A DNA stretch of 64,000 nt from UBA7236 sp964463165 (GTDB lineage: Bacteria; Bacteroidota; Bacteroidia; Chitinophagales; BACL12), in NCBI GenBank assembly GCA_964463165.1, contig CAYXBK010000003.1:186001-250000 (forward strand), written 5' to 3'. The translations under genes were made by a program, and so were the position numbers. The notes beneath the pieces are model-generated. The model saw nothing but the letters and a program-made list of their open reading frames with translations, was not told the DNA's origin and searched no databases. How positions within the stretch are numbered: position 1 is the first letter of the stretch; every line of letters starts with the position of its first letter. This document shows positions 36,916 to 45,465 of this stretch, piece by piece.

Positions 36916-38007
36916 GTGTTTCTCACATCTTTAAAACTCCTCAACTTCAAAAATTACCGGCAGGCAGCATTTCAGTTTAAAGCAAAATTTATTCTGATCA
37001 ACGGGCCCAATGGATCGGGCAAAACCAACCTGATCGACGCCATTTACTACCTCTGTTTATGCAGGAGCTATTTTACGAGGTCCGATAATTTATCGCCTCT
37101 GCATGGAGAAAACTTTTTCAGGCTGGATGGAGATTTTACAAATGACGAGAACTTTACCATCACATGTAAATTCCAAAACAATAAAAAGGAGTTCTTCATC
37201 AACAATACACCTTACGACAGGCTGAGCGATCATATCGGCAGGATTCCGGTTGTGATGGTAGCACCGGATGATATCGGCATCATCAACGATGGCAGTGAGG
37301 AACGACGGAGATTTTTGGATGCGGCACTTTCTCAGCACGATCATCATTATCTGCGCCAGCTCATCATTTACAATAAGGTGCTGCAACAGCGCAACGCAGC
37401 TTTAAAGCGGTTTTATGAGGAGAAGAGAATGGATGATGCGCTGCTGGGAGTTTTAAATCATCAGCTTGCCACGGCTGGCAATGAGATACATGCCATCAGG
37501 AAAAATTATATATTGCGTTTTGCTGAAATTTTTAAGAAACACTATGTTGCGATCAGCGGTCAAAAGGAATCACCTGAAATCGTATATGAATCGCAATTGC
37601 AGCATACCGACCTGCTCCATTTGCTTTTGCATAATGTTAAAGTTGACCTCGAAGCACAGCGCACTAGTTTTGGGATACATAAAGATGACCTTGTTTTTTC
37701 TCTCGACGGGTTTTTATTGAAGGAAACAGGTTCGCAGGGACAGATCAAATCTTTTTTGATTGCCTTAAAACTTGCTCAATTTGAAATGATCAGGAACGCA
37801 ACCGGCAAACAACCTGTTTTATTACTGGATGATATTTTTGAGAAGCTGGATAAAAACCGTTTGCATGTTTTATTTAATATGCTGACAGGGAGTGATTTCG
37901 GACAGATATTTATCACGGACGCTGATGAAGAACGTTCGAGAGGGTTTTTTGAAGAAGCATATATTGATTACGATCAACTGACAATTGATAACAAACAATT
38001 TGACTAA
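36916..38007 (+). CDS. recF: DNA replication/repair protein RecF
   Basis: SMC-like ATPase that loads RecA at gaps and stalled forks. 363 residues: FILINGPNGSGKTNLIDAIYYL is the Walker A region, GRIPVVMVAPDDIGI the RecF-specific middle, KETGSQGQIKSFLIALKLAQ the signature motif, PVLLLDDIFEKLDKNRL the Walker B/D-loop. GTG start at 36916. A DUF721 gene follows nine bases later. Confidence 0.95.
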   Translation: MFLTSLKLLNFKNYRQAAFQFKAKFILINGPNGSGKTNLIDAIYYLCLCRSYFTRSDNLSPLHGENFFRLDGDFTNDENFTITCKFQNNKKEFFINNTPYDRLSDHIGRIPVVMVAPDDIGIINDGSEERRRFLDAALSQHDHHYLRQLIIYNKVLQQRNAALKRFYEEKRMDDALLGVLNHQLATAGNEIHAIRKNYILRFAEIFKKHYVAISGQKESPEIVYESQLQHTDLLHLLLHNVKVDLEAQRTSFGIHKDDLVFSLDGFLLKETGSQGQIKSFLIALKLAQFEMIRNATGKQPVLLLDDIFEKLDKNRLHVLFNMLTGSDFGQIFITDADEERSRGFFEEAYIDYDQLTIDNKQFD

Positions 38008-38016
38008 TTTTAGAAA

Positions 38017-38313
38017 ATGGAGAGGAAGCGTGATAATCAAATGAGCCTGAAGGATGCAATTAGCGGTTTTATGAAAACATTCAGGCTGGAAGGGAAAGTG
38101 CAGGAAGTGCAGATCAGGGAAAAATGGGAAGAAGTAATGGGAAAAACAATATCGCATTACACAACAAATATCTGGTTGCGTGATGGTGTGCTCACAATTG
38201 TTTTGAATTCAGCGCCTTTAAAACAGGATCTGATGTTCCAGAAAGAATCCATTCAAAAACGGCTGAATGATGAACTGGGGCAATATGCCGTAAAAGAAAT
38301 TATCATCAGGTAA
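38017..38313 (+). CDS. DUF721/DciA-family protein
   Basis: 98 residues with the DUF721 core: KVQEVQIREKWEEVMGKTISHYTTNIWLRDGVLTIVLNSAPLKQDL. DciA proteins with this domain load the replicative helicase in bacteria lacking DnaC, and recF-dciA neighbourhood is common. A downstream Met (Met9, 38041) is an alternative start. Confidence 0.87.
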   Translation: MERKRDNQMSLKDAISGFMKTFRLEGKVQEVQIREKWEEVMGKTISHYTTNIWLRDGVLTIVLNSAPLKQDLMFQKESIQKRLNDELGQYAVKEIIIR

Positions 38314-38337
38314 TACACAGCATGTGAAGAAATAGGA

Positions 38338-38368
38338 TTGATGTAAAATACGTTTTAAGATAAATTTG
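38338..38368 (+). promoter_or_regulatory. Bacteroidota promoter TTG-N20-TAAATTTG of phhA
   Basis: TTG at 38338-38340, 20 bases, then TAAATTTG (38361-38368). The ATG follows four bases later, so the transcript may begin at or next to the start codon. Confidence 0.55.
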
Positions 38369-38372
38369 AATT

Positions 38373-39164
38373 ATGAATCCGGAAATAATAAAGGAAGCCC
38401 AGGAAAAAAAATTAATACAGGATTATGGAGCATATACACCTGAAGATGCGAAAGTCTGGGAGATATTATTCGACCGGCAAATGGCATTGTTGAAAGATCG
38501 GGCCGCTGAAGTTTTTATGCAGGGGATCGAGGCGATCCATTTTACGGCCGACCGTATTCCGAAATTTGATGAATTTAATATCCGCCTCGAAACATTAACA
38601 GGATGGAATGCTGTTGTTGTTGAAGGACTGATCGAAAACAAAGAATTCTTTGAATTATTAAAAAACAGAAAATTCCCCGCAAGTACATGGCTGCGGAAAA
38701 TGGAACAACTCGATTATCTCGAAGAACCCGATATGTTTCATGATGTATTCGGACATTTACCGTTGCTCACCAATAAAACTTATTGTGCTTATTTATACGG
38801 ATTAAGTAAAATTGCTTTGAGTTATATCGATAATCCGATTGCAGTTGAATTGATTTCAAGAATTTACTGGTTCACGGTTGAATTCGGTTTGATCCGGGAC
38901 AATGGTTTATTGCGCATTTATGGTTCCGGTATTTTATCATCAACGGGTGAAAGCGTTTATTGTGTGAAATCCGGAATACCTTCCAAACGGGTTGATTATA
39001 ATGTTGAAAAAATTCTCGACACACCGTATATCATCGATAAATTCCAGGAAACCTATTTTGTAATTGATACCTGCCTCGATTTATTTGAAAGCTTACCCGA
39101 TATCGAACAGGGAATTATAAAAAGAATTGAACATCCGGATTTGTTTGTAGGGAAGGTGGGATGA
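38373..39164 (+). CDS. phhA: Aromatic amino acid hydroxylase (phenylalanine 4-monooxygenase)
   Basis: Iron- and pterin-dependent hydroxylation of phenylalanine to tyrosine. 263 residues, the compact bacterial form without regulatory domain. Iron ligands: His123 and His128 in PDMFHDVFGHLPLL and Glu170 in RIYWFTVEFGLI. TGWNAVVVEGLIENKEFFELL, RKFPASTWLR and the C-terminal GSGILSSTGESVYCVKSGIP are family-typical. Its own promoter lies just before the gene; no pterin dehydratase gene adjoins. Confidence 0.93.
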   Translation: MNPEIIKEAQEKKLIQDYGAYTPEDAKVWEILFDRQMALLKDRAAEVFMQGIEAIHFTADRIPKFDEFNIRLETLTGWNAVVVEGLIENKEFFELLKNRKFPASTWLRKMEQLDYLEEPDMFHDVFGHLPLLTNKTYCAYLYGLSKIALSYIDNPIAVELISRIYWFTVEFGLIRDNGLLRIYGSGILSSTGESVYCVKSGIPSKRVDYNVEKILDTPYIIDKFQETYFVIDTCLDLFESLPDIEQGIIKRIEHPDLFVGKVG

Positions 39165-39204
39165 TTACTACCCGAAGTAAATTCATGTGCGACGGAGAAT
39201 TGCA

Positions 39205-39250
39205 ATCAGTTTTATCCGTTAAATCCGTGTCATCGGTGTTCCCTTTTATT
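39205..39250. repeat. ATCCGTTAAATCCGTGTCATCGGTGTTCC dispersed word
   Basis: ttatccgttaaatccgtgtcatcggtgttccc at 39212-39243 parallels ttaaatccgttacatctgtgtcatacgtgttcccc at 4345-4380. Confidence 0.6.
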
Positions 39251-39258
39251 TAATTTTG
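39251..39258 (+). promoter_or_regulatory. -7 element TAATTTTG four bases before rarA ATG
   Basis: Same geometry as at purM and phhA; predicts a leaderless or ultra-short leader message. Confidence 0.45.
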
Positions 39259-39262
39259 ACCT

Positions 39263-40531
39263 ATGCTTTTCACTTCTATTCCGCTAGCCGAACGCCTGCG
39301 CCCAAAAAACTTAAATGAGTTTATCGGTCAGCAACATTTAGTGGGCGAGGGGCAAGTGATCAGAAAAATGATTGAAAGCGGGAGATTGGTTTCAATGATT
39401 TTCTGGGGACCACCGGGAGTAGGAAAAACCACGCTTGCAAATATTATTGCAAATGCCGCTGATTTGCCTTTTTTTTCGTTGAGTGCCGTATCAGCAGGTG
39501 TGAAAGATGTGAAGGAAATTATTCAGAAAGCAAAAGCTTCCGGAAAAATTGTTTTGTTTATTGATGAGATTCATCGTTTCAATAAAGCGCAACAAGATTC
39601 TTTATTAGGTGCCGTTGAAAAAGGATTAATTATTTTGATCGGTGCAACAACCGAAAATCCTTCCTTCGAAGTAATTAATGCGTTATTGTCGCGGTGCCAG
39701 GTTTATGTGTTAAAAGAATTTACAAAAGAAGATCTCCTCCAATTAATTCAGCGTGCAATTGCCGAAGATGAAATTTTAAGCAGGAGAAAAATAATTATAA
39801 AAGAAAATGATGCTTTGTTGAGATTGAGCGGTGGAGATGCAAGAAAATTATTAAATCTGCTTGAATTAATTAATGAATCAATTTCAAATGATCCGATTGA
39901 GATCACTGATGGCCTTGTCATTCAACTCGCACAGAAAAAAATTGCACAATACGATAAAGATGGTGAACTGCATTATGATATTATTTCTGCATTTATAAAA
40001 AGCATGCGTGGATCTGATCCGAATGCTTCACTTTATTATCTGGCAAGAATGGTGGAAGCAGGGGAAGATCCGAAATTCATTGCACGCAGAATGCTGATCT
40101 TAGCAAGTGAAGATATCGGCAATGCAAACCCGAATGCATTATTACTGGCAACAAGTTGTTTTCAGGCAGTAACGATGCTGGGTTATCCCGAATGCAGATT
40201 AACTCTTGCGCAAACGGTCGTTTATCTCGCCACATCTCCGAAAAGCAATGCATCCTATATTGCTTTGCAGAATGCGATGCAGGTTGTAAGAGAAACAGGT
40301 GATCTGCCTGTACCGCTCGCAATCAGAAATGCTCCAACGAAATTGATGAAGGAATTAAATTACGGTAAGGATTATCAGTATGCGCATGATTTCGAAAATA
40401 ATTTTATCCAAATGGAATTCATGCCGGAAGCAATTAAAGGCAGAAAATTTTTTGAACCGGGCGATAATCAAAGAGAAAATGAAATCAGAAAATTTTTAAA
40501 GGAAAGATGGGGGAAGAAATACGATTATTAG
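39263..40531 (+). CDS. rarA: Replication-associated recombination protein RarA (MgsA)
   Basis: AAA+ ATPase acting at stalled forks. 422 residues: IPLAERLRPKNLNEFIGQQHL, Walker A FWGPPGVGKTTLANIIAN, Walker B VLFIDEIHRFNKAQQDSLL, sensor GATTENPSFEVINALLSRC, and the C-terminal clamp-like domain with SDPNASLYYLARMVEAGED and ASEDIGNANPNAL. Typical length. Confidence 0.95.
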   Translation: MLFTSIPLAERLRPKNLNEFIGQQHLVGEGQVIRKMIESGRLVSMIFWGPPGVGKTTLANIIANAADLPFFSLSAVSAGVKDVKEIIQKAKASGKIVLFIDEIHRFNKAQQDSLLGAVEKGLIILIGATTENPSFEVINALLSRCQVYVLKEFTKEDLLQLIQRAIAEDEILSRRKIIIKENDALLRLSGGDARKLLNLLELINESISNDPIEITDGLVIQLAQKKIAQYDKDGELHYDIISAFIKSMRGSDPNASLYYLARMVEAGEDPKFIARRMLILASEDIGNANPNALLLATSCFQAVTMLGYPECRLTLAQTVVYLATSPKSNASYIALQNAMQVVRETGDLPVPLAIRNAPTKLMKELNYGKDYQYAHDFENNFIQMEFMPEAIKGRKFFEPGDNQRENEIRKFLKERWGKKYDY

Positions 40532-40559
40532 AATGAGGTGTTTGGAAGGTCTTCTGTCT

Positions 40560-40806
40560 TCGGTACACAGTCCGCAGTCCGCAGTCCACAGTCCACAGTC
40601 GACAGTCGGCTGACGCAAAAATAGCTGGCGCATCAACCTGCCGGCCGACGCACAGCCCCGATAGCTATCGGGGTGCAGGAGGCAGGCGGGCACTGAACAC
40701 AGAACCCAGAACTCAGAACCCAGAACTCTGAACTCTGAACTCAGAACCCAAAACTCTTAAAACCCTTTAAACTTTTCTACCTTCATACTTCTAACTTCTA
40801 ACTTCA
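40560..40806. repeat. Mosaic of five repeat families, including GC-rich palindrome copy 3
   Basis: In order: cagtccgcagtccacagtcgacagtcggc words (40568-40611), a ctggcgcatcaacc block shared with 43565-43590, the inverted GC-rich repeat (40626-40695) with the perfect palindrome CCCCGATAGCTATCGGGG in its centre, gaacccagaactcagaac words (40690-40758), and ttctaacttctaacttc words (40775-40806). No gene is seen here. Confidence 0.85.
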
Positions 40807-40810
40807 CACC

Positions 40811-41143
40811 ATGACCCAGCCATACGAAGATAAACTTTGGAAGATCGCACAAAAGCGTGTTTCATTCCGCCGACATTTAATGGTTTATATTTTAGTGAAT
40901 ATTGCCTTGATCGTAATCTGGTATCTGAGCCGCGATACCGAAAAACCAAGAACAGCAACTTCCTTCTGGTTTTTATATCCTTTATGTGGTTGGGGAATCG
41001 GATTGGTTTTACATTATTGGAATGCATACCACGATGATGATACATCCGTTGACAAAGAATACAGGAAATTAAAGCAACGGATGGAAAATAAAAATTCAAC
41101 AGAATCAAATTCCGTTGATACGATTCCGGAAAATAAAAACTGA
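40811..41143 (+). CDS. 2TM domain protein
   Basis: 110 residues with two membrane helices (RHLMVYILVNIALIVIWYLS and TSFWFLYPLCGWGIGLVLHYW) forming the 2TM domain, plus a hydrophilic C-terminal tail. The 2TM domain often occurs in Bacteroidota next to LytTR histidine kinases; here it stands alone. Function unknown. Confidence 0.82.
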   Translation: MTQPYEDKLWKIAQKRVSFRRHLMVYILVNIALIVIWYLSRDTEKPRTATSFWFLYPLCGWGIGLVLHYWNAYHDDDTSVDKEYRKLKQRMENKNSTESNSVDTIPENKN

Positions 41144-41162
41144 AATCAATCCCACCGGTTTT

Positions 41163-42446
41163 TCATAAACCCAATATCTGATGCTGCAGGATATAAGTAA
41201 ATGCTCCTGCAAAATATCCGAGCAAAGCAAGCAAACTGATTTTTTTCAAGTACCAGAAAAAAGAAATCTTTTCCATACCCATCGCTGCAACGCCGGCTGC
41301 AGATCCGATAATTAGCGCACTGCCGCCTGTTCCGGTTGTATACGCAAGAAATTCCCAGAAATAATGATCGGTGGGATATTGTTGCATATCAAACATACCT
41401 TGTGTTGCTGCGACCAACGGCACATTATCAATAATGGATGAAACAAGCCCGAATGTCATTGCAATCATGTTATCGTTTTTCAGAGTTGTTGTGAGCCATG
41501 CAGAGAGATGAGAAAGTATTTCAGTGGATTGCATCGCGGCAATACTGATCAATATGCCGAGGAAAAATAATATACTGGGGGTATCAATTTTACGCAATGC
41601 ATACACTACGGAAAGCGGGTGTTTATCTGCTTCATCTTTATCGCCATGAATTATTTCAGTGATCACCCATAAAATTCCGAGCCCGATCAGAATTCCCATA
41701 AATGGTGGTAAATGTGTAATGGTTTTAAAAACAGGAACGAGGATCAAAACAAGTACACCCGAAGAAAATACGATCAGTTGTTGTCGTTCGGAAAGTGTTT
41801 TTTTTTCTTTTATTTTATTTTCGGCAGGCTGCTGAATTTTTCCTTTTAACCTGAATGAAAGATAAATCAATGGTGCAAGCAAACAAATCATGCTCGGCAC
41901 AATCAGTTTTAAAATAATATTCAATGCCGTGATCTGTCCGCCGATCCAAAGCATTGTGGTAGTTACATCTCCGATTGGTGACCATGCGCCGCCGGCATTC
42001 GCCGCAATCACAATTATTCCCGCAAAAAATAATTTGTCATTTTTATCCTCTATCAATTTTCTCAAAAGTGAAATCATGACAATCGTGGTTGTCAGGTTGT
42101 CTAAAATTGCTGAAAGAAAAAATGTGATGAATGCAATGATCCATAAAAGTTTTCTTTTATCGGTCTGATGAATGCGCTCAGTAATTAAATCAAATCCGTT
42201 ATGCGCATCGATAAGCTCCACAATTGTCATTGCACCTAAAAGAAAAAATAATATCCCGGATAATTCACCAAGATGATGTGTGAGTGCTTCACTTACAAAA
42301 TGCGGATCAGGAGCAAACAGAATATAAACTGTCCAGCATAAAACACCAGTTATTAAAGCAGTAGCTGCTTTATTGATTTTAATTACATGCTCTAGCGCAA
42401 TGGCAAGATAACCGAGAATAAAAATTACAATGATGGTTGATGTCAT
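41163..42446 (-). CDS. nhaD: NhaD-type sodium:proton antiporter
   Basis: 427 residues, about 11-12 membrane helices. Family features: AILDNLTTTIVMISLLRKL, IVIAANAGGAWSPIGDVTTTMLWI, SSIIDNVPLVAATQGMFD and TTGTGGSALIIGSAAGVAAMG. The family exchanges Na+ or Li+ for protons and supports salt and alkaline tolerance. Convergent with the 2TM gene; no terminator seen between. Confidence 0.93.
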   Translation of the reverse strand: MTSTIIVIFILGYLAIALEHVIKINKAATALITGVLCWTVYILFAPDPHFVSEALTHHLGELSGILFFLLGAMTIVELIDAHNGFDLITERIHQTDKRKLLWIIAFITFFLSAILDNLTTTIVMISLLRKLIEDKNDKLFFAGIIVIAANAGGAWSPIGDVTTTMLWIGGQITALNIILKLIVPSMICLLAPLIYLSFRLKGKIQQPAENKIKEKKTLSERQQLIVFSSGVLVLILVPVFKTITHLPPFMGILIGLGILWVITEIIHGDKDEADKHPLSVVYALRKIDTPSILFFLGILISIAAMQSTEILSHLSAWLTTTLKNDNMIAMTFGLVSSIIDNVPLVAATQGMFDMQQYPTDHYFWEFLAYTTGTGGSALIIGSAAGVAAMGMEKISFFWYLKKISLLALLGYFAGAFTYILQHQILGL

Positions 42447-42490
42447 CTGTTTAATTTAAATACGCATGAAAAAATATGCAGCAGCTGATA

Positions 42491-43027
42491 TTATTTTTTA
42501 TCTTTTAAAAAATTTCCGGCCTGTTTATTAAACTCCTCTGATTTGTTTCTCGGGATCGACAAGCTCTTCCAGCTATCTTTCCGGTACATTCTGCATAGAT
42601 AAACAATCTGGCCCACATGATAGGGATAATGTGCCAGTTGTCGGTTCACTGCATCAATAACCGTATGTGCTTCACCTCGTATATAAATTGTTTTGTCCAA
42701 ATCTTCAACACGCAATTGATCGATGATGGAAAAACAACAAGCCCAACCCTTTTCCCAAAATTCCAATAATTCAGTTCTGGAAAGTTTACTGTCTTCGAAT
42801 TCACTGTCACGATGGCGCCATTCTTTTTCGCCGTCGGTTGTGTAAAAGTCAGTCCACCGGCTTAACATATTTCCAGCTATATGCTGCATAATGATTGCGA
42901 TACTGTTACTTTCTTCATCGGCCTGTTTGTGAAAAGCACTATCACCGATCTGTTCACATGCCTTATCTGCAAGGCCTTTATAGTAGTGAAACAAACGTTT
43001 CACCGATTGGATATATACCTCAGTCAT
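42491..43027 (-). CDS. DUF1572/DinB-like protein
   Basis: 178 residues. HYYKGLADKACEQIGDSAFH, SIAIIMQHIAGNMLSRWTDF (a His ligand) and HYPYHVGQIVYLCRM (paired His ligands) fit the DUF1572 branch of the DinB/YfiT four-helix metal proteins, some of which are thiol-dependent transferases. Substrate unknown. Divergent from groES with a 212-base gap. Confidence 0.85.
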   Translation of the reverse strand: MTEVYIQSVKRLFHYYKGLADKACEQIGDSAFHKQADEESNSIAIIMQHIAGNMLSRWTDFYTTDGEKEWRHRDSEFEDSKLSRTELLEFWEKGWACCFSIIDQLRVEDLDKTIYIRGEAHTVIDAVNRQLAHYPYHVGQIVYLCRMYRKDSWKSLSIPRNKSEEFNKQAGNFLKDKK

Positions 43028-43239
43028 GATAAGGCAAATTTACTTCGCTTGCACGTTTTGGCTATTAGATTTTCCTAACTTGTCAGTTAATATGAAAGAT
43101 TTGCAAGTAAACTGAAATTTTGTCCCGAACTTTGCGCCTCTTATTCATTTAAACCGTCGGGGCACAATTTCTGACAAGGCGGCGATAGAATCTTATTCTA
43201 AATTCATTCATTTCAAAAATCTAAAAACATACGAGCTAT

Positions 43240-43524
43240 ATGGCAAAATCAAAATTGAGTATTAAGCCGCTTGCAGACAGAGTTGTGGTACAACCGGCTG
43301 CAGCTGAAACAAAAACCAAAGGTGGAATCATTATTCCTGATACTGCAAAAGAAAAACCCCAAAAAGGAACGATCGTAGCAGCAGGTCCGGGCAAGAAAGA
43401 TGAACCCGTTACGGTAAAAGTGGGTGATTCAGTTCTCTATGGAAAATACTCAGGTACTGAGATCAATATCGATGGACAGGAATACCTCATCATGCGTGAA
43501 TCTGACATTTTTGCAATATTGTAA
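43240..43524 (+). CDS. groES: Co-chaperonin GroES
   Basis: Lid of the GroEL cage. 94 residues: IKPLADRVVVQPAAAETKTKGGIIIPD (mobile loop), KPQKGTIVAAGPGKKDEPVTVKVGDSVLYGKYSGTEI. The 212-base upstream region has no CIRCE (TTAGCACTC) element, so HrcA control is not apparent. The leader between the nearest TTTG-rich stretch (43104-43135) and the ATG would be roughly 100 bases. Confidence 0.97.
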   Translation: MAKSKLSIKPLADRVVVQPAAAETKTKGGIIIPDTAKEKPQKGTIVAAGPGKKDEPVTVKVGDSVLYGKYSGTEINIDGQEYLIMRESDIFAIL

Positions 43525-43529
43525 GTCAG

Positions 43530-43668
43530 TCCTCAGTTGACAGTTCACAGTCGGCAGTCGGCTAACGCGAAAGTAGATGGCGCAGCAACCAAGAACTCAG
43601 AACTCAGAACTCAGAACTCAGAACCCTGAACCCTGAACTCAGAACCCAGAACTCAAAACTCAGAACAA
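43530..43668. repeat. Word-repeat arrays between groES and groEL
   Basis: cagttgacagttcacagtcggcagtcgg (43533-43562), a gatggcgcagcaacc block homologous to 40621-40640, then about eight aactcagaac/aaccctgaac words (43593-43668). It lengthens the groES-groEL gap to 176 bases, where this gap is normally a few dozen. Confidence 0.88.
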
Positions 43669-43700
43669 AATCAACAAACTAACCTAACAACAAAATAACT

Positions 43701-45335
43701 ATGGCTAAGATTATAAAATTTGACACAGAAGCCCGTGAGAAATTAAAAGCGGGTGTTGATGCGTTGGCGAACGCAGTAAAAGTTACACTCGGACCAAAAG
43801 GCCGGAATGTGGTAATTGAAAAAAAATATGGCGCACCGAATGTTACCAAAGATGGTGTAACGGTTGCAAAAGAAATTGAACTGGAAGACCCGATCGAAAA
43901 TATGGGTGCACAGATGGTGAAAGAAGTTGCCAGTAAAACAAGTGATGTTGCCGGCGACGGAACAACAACTGCAACTGTTCTTGCCCAGGCAATTATGGCA
44001 GCCGGATTAAAAAATGTTGCCGCCGGTGCAAATCCGATGGATTTAAAACGCGGTATCGATAAAGCAGTTGAAGCGATCGTAACTGAATTGAAAAAAATGT
44101 CGCAGAACGTTGGCAACGACAATAAAAAAATTGAACAGGTTGCTGCAATTTCTGCAAACAATGATACGGAGATTGGAAAATTAATTGCCGATGCAATGGC
44201 GAAAGTTTCAAAAGACGGTGTGATCACGGTTGAAGAAGCAAAAGGTACTGAAACGTACAGCGATGTTGTGGAAGGTATGCAATTCGACCGCGGATATTTA
44301 TCTGCTTATTTTATTACCAATGCAGATGAAATGGAAGCGGATATGGATCGTCCGTATATTTTGATCTACGACAAAAAGATCAGTGCAATGAAAGACCTTC
44401 TTCCGATTCTGGAAAAAGTTGCACAACAAGGTTCTCAATTATTAATTATTGCTGAAGATGTTGACGGTGAAGCATTGGCAACATTGGTTGTAAATAAAAT
44501 CCGCGGTACAATTAAAGTGTGTGCAGTAAAAGCGCCGGGCTTCGGCGACAGAAGAAAAGAAATGTTGCAGGATATTGCAGTATTAACAGGTGGCACCGTG
44601 ATCAGCGAAGAACAGGGTTATAAACTTGAAAATGCCGACCTCACTTATTTAGGCCGTGCAGAAAGAATTACAGTTGATAAAGACAATACAACAATTGTAA
44701 ACGGAAAAGGTAAAAAAGAAGATATCAAAGCTCGTATCAGCGAAATTAAATCACAGATCGAAAAAACAACTTCAGATTACGATCGTGAAAAATTACAGGA
44801 ACGCCTTGCAAAATTAAGCGGTGGTGTTGCGGTATTATATATCGGCGCAGCAACTGAAGTTGCAATGAAAGAAAAGAAAGACCGTGTGGATGATGCATTG
44901 CATGCAACACGTGCTGCTGTTGAAGAAGGAATTGTTGCGGGTGGTGGCGTTGCCTATATCCGTGCAATTGATGTGCTTGATAAATTAAAAGTGGTGAATG
45001 ATGATGAACGCATTGGAGTTGAAATAATTAAACGTGCACTCGAAGAACCAATCAGAACAATTGTTGCAAATGCAGGAATTGAAGGTTCAATTGTTGTTCA
45101 GAAAGTGAAAGAAGGAAAAGCTGATTTCGGCTTTAATGCAAGAACTGAAAAATACGAGAATTTATTGAAAGCGGGTGTAATTGATCCTGTGAAAGTAACT
45201 CGTGTTGCTTTAGAAAATGCTGCTTCAATCGCCGGATTATTATTGACAACCGAATGCACTATCGTAGATAAACCTGAGAAGAAAGAAATGCCGATGGGTG
45301 GCGGAATGCCGGGCGGAATGGATGGAATGATGTAA
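43701..45335 (+). CDS. groEL: Chaperonin GroEL
   Basis: 60-kDa chaperonin ring subunit, 544 residues. VTLGPKGRNVVIEKKYG, the ATP motif VAGDGTTTATVLAQAI, ISANNDTEIGKLIADAM, AVKAPGFGDRRKEML, and the C-terminal GGMPGGMDGMM repeat are all present. Only one copy appears in the window, downstream of groES on the same strand. Confidence 0.98.
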   Translation: MAKIIKFDTEAREKLKAGVDALANAVKVTLGPKGRNVVIEKKYGAPNVTKDGVTVAKEIELEDPIENMGAQMVKEVASKTSDVAGDGTTTATVLAQAIMAAGLKNVAAGANPMDLKRGIDKAVEAIVTELKKMSQNVGNDNKKIEQVAAISANNDTEIGKLIADAMAKVSKDGVITVEEAKGTETYSDVVEGMQFDRGYLSAYFITNADEMEADMDRPYILIYDKKISAMKDLLPILEKVAQQGSQLLIIAEDVDGEALATLVVNKIRGTIKVCAVKAPGFGDRRKEMLQDIAVLTGGTVISEEQGYKLENADLTYLGRAERITVDKDNTTIVNGKGKKEDIKARISEIKSQIEKTTSDYDREKLQERLAKLSGGVAVLYIGAATEVAMKEKKDRVDDALHATRAAVEEGIVAGGGVAYIRAIDVLDKLKVVNDDERIGVEIIKRALEEPIRTIVANAGIEGSIVVQKVKEGKADFGFNARTEKYENLLKAGVIDPVKVTRVALENAASIAGLLLTTECTIVDKPEKKEMPMGGGMPGGMDGMM

Positions 45336-45336
45336 G

Positions 45337-45372
45337 CTGGTAGCAAGTATCAGGTAGCAAGTATCAAGGAGC
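45337..45372. repeat. GGTAGCAAGTATCAGGTAGCAAGTATC word array
   Basis: Two to three direct copies of ggtagcaagtatca(g/a) between the groEL stop and its terminator. Confidence 0.75.
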
Positions 45373-45390
45373 CTGCACCAGAAAATTAAA

Positions 45391-45426
45391 CAAATCCCTG
45401 CTTCGAAAGAGGCGGGGATTTTTGAT
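45391..45426 (+). terminator. groESL terminator
   Basis: AAATCCC(T)GC pairs with GCGGGGATTT around a TTCGAAAGAG loop, then a T-tract, 56 bases past the groEL stop. Confidence 0.82.
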
Positions 45427-45465
45427 TTATGATACCTGGCGATTAATTTTATTCAAAAGTCCTGC

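Noticed and set aside
43028..43239. Search for a CIRCE heat-shock operator upstream of groES
   Set aside because: No TTAGCACTC...GAGTGCTAA or close variant is present.
43679..44227. 182-codon antisense open frame within groEL
   Set aside because: Codon-shadow of the highly conserved groEL frame; composition is low-complexity and the groEL call is secure.
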